Of a stretch of 7,322 bases of DNA, positions 5,375-7,322 are shown piece by piece. Source of the stretch: Saprospirales bacterium. GTDB lineage: Bacteria > Bacteroidota > Bacteroidia > Chitinophagales > JADJOU01. The stretch covers positions 1 to 7,322 of the forward strand of contig CANHJR010000056.1 in assembly GCA_947461165.1 (NCBI GenBank), written 5' to 3'. Under the pieces are notes generated by a model. It saw only the letters and a list, made by a program, of their open reading frames with translations. It ran no database searches and had not been told where the DNA came from. A program made the translations under genes and the position numbers. Each line of letters begins with the position of its first letter. The stretch's first letter is position 1.

Positions 5375-7322
5375 ATGACAACATTTGCAGAAATGGGCCT
5401 AAGCCCAGAAACATTGAAATCTCTTATTGAACTGGGATTTGAGACCCCGACCCCTATTCAAGAACAAGCCATTCCTCAGCTTTTAGCTGGAGACATCGAC
5501 TTGCTTGGACTCGCACAGACTGGCACGGGCAAGACCGCAGCTTTTGCGCTTCCAATTCTTGAAAAAATTGATCAAAATTCAAACAAGCCTCAGGCTTTGA
5601 TTCTTTGCCCGACTCGTGAGTTGTGCATGCAGATCACCAAGGATATTGAGAAATTCTCTATCAATCACAAAAATGTAAGAACCCTTGCTGTCTATGGTGG
5701 AGCTAGTATTGGTGTTCAGATTCGCGACCTAAGACGTGGTGTTCAGATCATCGTGGCCACTCCTGGTCGAATGATAGACATCATCGAACGTGGAGAAGTG
5801 AATTTTGACGCTGTCAAAGTTCTAGTTCTAGATGAGGCAGACGAAATGCTCAATATGGGATTCAAGGAAAGTATCAATGAAATCCTCAAAAACACACCGG
5901 ACGAAAAAAACACGTGGTTGTTTACTGCTACCATGCCTAAGGATATCAAGAATATCACAAAAAAATACATGAAGAATCCGGTCGAAGTTGCAGTTTCGGT
6001 CAATAAAGGAAATGACAATATAGAACATCAGTACTATTTGATCAATCCTCGTGATCGATATGCTGTTCTGAAAAGAATAGTCGATTTCAACCCAGATATT
6101 TTTGGAATCGTATTCTGTAGAACAAAAAACGAAACGAAGGATATCGCTGACATGCTTATCAAAGATGGATATAATTCTGATTCATTACACGGAGATCTCA
6201 CACAGCAACAAAGAGATATTGTTATGAAGCGCTATCGTGAAAAATCATTACAACTGTTAATAGCTACCGATGTCGCTGCTCGTGGTATTGACGTCAGTGA
6301 TGTGACCCATGTCATCAACTATGCATTGCCTGATGATGCGGAGAACTATACGCACAGATCTGGACGTACAGCTCGTGCCGGTAAGAAAGGTGTTTCTATT
6401 TCATTGATCACCAAGCGTGAAATGGGTAGATTGAGCGAAGTAGAACGAATGATCGAAAAAAGATTTACAAAAATCAATGTCCCAAGTGGTCCTGAAGTTT
6501 GTGAGAAACAATTACTAGCCTTGGTTCATCGTGCGAATGAAATCGTCATCAATGAAGAAGAAATTGCTCCATTTATGGATGCTGTTTATGCTGAATTTGA
6601 AACATTGACTAAGGAAGAAGTGATCAAAAGATTTACCTCAATGGAATTCAATAGATTCTTGGATTATTATCGAAATGCGCATGATCTAAACATGCGTGAT
6701 GACAGAGGAGCTAGAGACAATAGCCTACCTCGAGGGGAGCGTGGGGAGCGTGGGGAATACAATCGTGAAGAGCGTCAAATGAGACCTCGCAATGAAAACG
6801 GCGCCATTCTTCCGCAGACAGGCTACACCCGCTTTTTTGTCAATGTAGGCAATATGGATAAAATCCAAAAAGGCGAATTGCTCAGATTGGTATGTGACGC
6901 TTCTGGTATCAGAGGAATCAGTATCGGTCGAATAGATATGAAAGATAAATTTGCTTTCTTCGAAGTAGAGGACAAGTACAAAAACGACGTAGTAAAAGCT
7001 TCTAGAAGTATGAGTCACAATGGACGCACACTCCGTGTCGATGTCGCTAGCGAGAATGGCGAGAACACACAAGGCCCGCGAACGGATAGACCAAGCGGTG
7101 GTGGAAGTCGATTTGACAAGCCAGGTGGATTTAGAAGTGATCGCGGTGGAAGCTTCGGCGGAGGTCGCAACGACCGATCAGATCGTTCTGATCGCAGTGA
7201 TCGATCGGAAAGATCAGACCGCGGAGGCAATAGCCGATTCGGTGGAGGAAACTCATACAACAGTGGTGATCGATCACGATTCAAATCAAGCGAAAGAACG
7301 AATGATAAGCCACGTGAAGAAA
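5375..7322 (+). CDS. deaD: DEAD-box ATP-dependent RNA helicase, DeaD/CsdA-DbpA type (3' end beyond window)
   Basis: 649 codons are open to the window edge without a stop. The protein unwinds RNA duplexes using ATP, typically in ribosome assembly and cold adaptation. The helicase core has all motifs: Q motif GFETPTPIQ (21-29), motif I AQTGTGKT (47-54), Ia PTREL (79-83), Ib TPGR (129-132), II DEAD (153-156), III TAT (184-186, in place of the commoner SAT), V ATDVAARGIDV (297-307) and VI HRSGRTARAG (327-336). After a helical linker, residues about 484-557 (YTRFFVNVGN to RTLRVDVA) match the DbpA RNA-binding domain, which in DbpA recognises 23S rRNA. Two low-complexity stretches are present: RGERGERGE (453-461) and a Gly/Arg/Ser/Asp tail from about 570 with an SDR repeat (602-616). 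The start MTTFAEMGLSPETLKSL is the usual one. The deaD symbol is by domain order; paralogues are common in Bacteroidota. Confidence 0.93.
   Translation, partial: MTTFAEMGLSPETLKSLIELGFETPTPIQEQAIPQLLAGDIDLLGLAQTGTGKTAAFALPILEKIDQNSNKPQALILCPTRELCMQITKDIEKFSINHKNVRTLAVYGGASIGVQIRDLRRGVQIIVATPGRMIDIIERGEVNFDAVKVLVLDEADEMLNMGFKESINEILKNTPDEKNTWLFTATMPKDIKNITKKYMKNPVEVAVSVNKGNDNIEHQYYLINPRDRYAVLKRIVDFNPDIFGIVFCRTKNETKDIADMLIKDGYNSDSLHGDLTQQQRDIVMKRYREKSLQLLIATDVAARGIDVSDVTHVINYALPDDAENYTHRSGRTARAGKKGVSISLITKREMGRLSEVERMIEKRFTKINVPSGPEVCEKQLLALVHRANEIVINEEEIAPFMDAVYAEFETLTKEEVIKRFTSMEFNRFLDYYRNAHDLNMRDDRGARDNSLPRGERGERGEYNREERQMRPRNENGAILPQTGYTRFFVNVGNMDKIQKGELLRLVCDASGIRGISIGRIDMKDKFAFFEVEDKYKNDVVKASRSMSHNGRTLRVDVASENGENTQGPRTDRPSGGGSRFDKPGGFRSDRGGSFGGGRNDRSDRSDRSDRSERSDRGGNSRFGGGNSYNSGDRSRFKSSERTNDKPREE
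6734..6757 (+). repeat. Tandem 9-bp coding repeat in the helicase linker
   Basis: Two full copies of GGGGAGCGT (6734-6742, 6743-6751) and a partial third encode the RGERGERGE stretch just before the DbpA-type domain. This in-frame repeat may change length by slippage without breaking the frame. Confidence 0.6.
7175..7220 (+). repeat. Repeated GATC-rich codons encoding the SDR tail, with an internal hairpin
   Basis: Alternating Asp-Arg-Ser codons (CGATCA, CGTTCT, GATCGC and relatives) give SDRSDRSDRSERSDR. GATCAGA (7176-7182) and TCTGATC (7187-7193) form a perfect 7-bp stem with loop TCGT, extendable by one C-G pair. It probably follows from the codon repetition rather than being a selected site. 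The repeated open minus-strand frame here is a by-product. Confidence 0.5.

Noticed and set aside
7015..7284. Minus-strand Pro/Arg/Ser-rich frame at the right edge
   Set aside because: Shadow of the helicase RNA-binding domain and its Gly/Arg/Ser/Asp tail.

Overview
The window looks like chromosomal DNA of an AT-rich member of the Bacteroidota. Three things suggest this. TAnnTTTG-type -7 promoter elements lie in front of several genes, strong Shine-Dalgarno sequences are absent, and the proton-translocating transhydrogenase has the split three-gene form. The lineage below phylum cannot be fixed from the sequence alone.

Left part (1-1412, minus strand) is an accessory-looking cluster read right to left. 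It begins with a putative lipoprotein whose signal peptide (start 1412) and mature part (593-1336) are separated by a one-base frameshift in an A7 run. A 71-residue two-helix membrane protein (368-583) follows 9 bp later. After a rho-independent terminator (201-232) comes the start of another small membrane protein (1-172), which is cut by the window edge. The lipoprotein has a helical middle and a glycine/alanine-rich hydrophobic C-terminus. None of the three has a function I can name with confidence.

Middle left (1413-2155) is about 740 bp without a gene. It holds a degenerate array with a 165-166 bp period: a 28-nt block at 1649 and 1814, a decayed copy at 1980, and a second conserved block at 1734 and 1900. 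The second block reads, on the minus strand, as a conserved 16-codon peptide with several synonymous differences.

Centre (2156-5066, plus strand) is a compact operon for NAD(P)+ transhydrogenase: pntA (NAD(H)-binding alpha subunit), a 101-residue membrane subunit (alpha-2) and pntB (membrane plus NADP(H)-binding domain). Together they should form a complete enzyme that uses the proton gradient to reduce NADP+ with NADH. A perfect -7 element at 2120-2127 supports the short pntA start.

Right part (5067-7322) is a DEAD-box RNA helicase of the DeaD/CsdA-DbpA type, open at the right edge. It is preceded by a leader of about 200 nt starting from a strong -7 element. The leader contains a 19-codon upstream ORF overlapping alternative hairpins, then a second hairpin. 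This leader, the lipoprotein frameshift and the tandem degenerate repeats are the parts most worth a second look.
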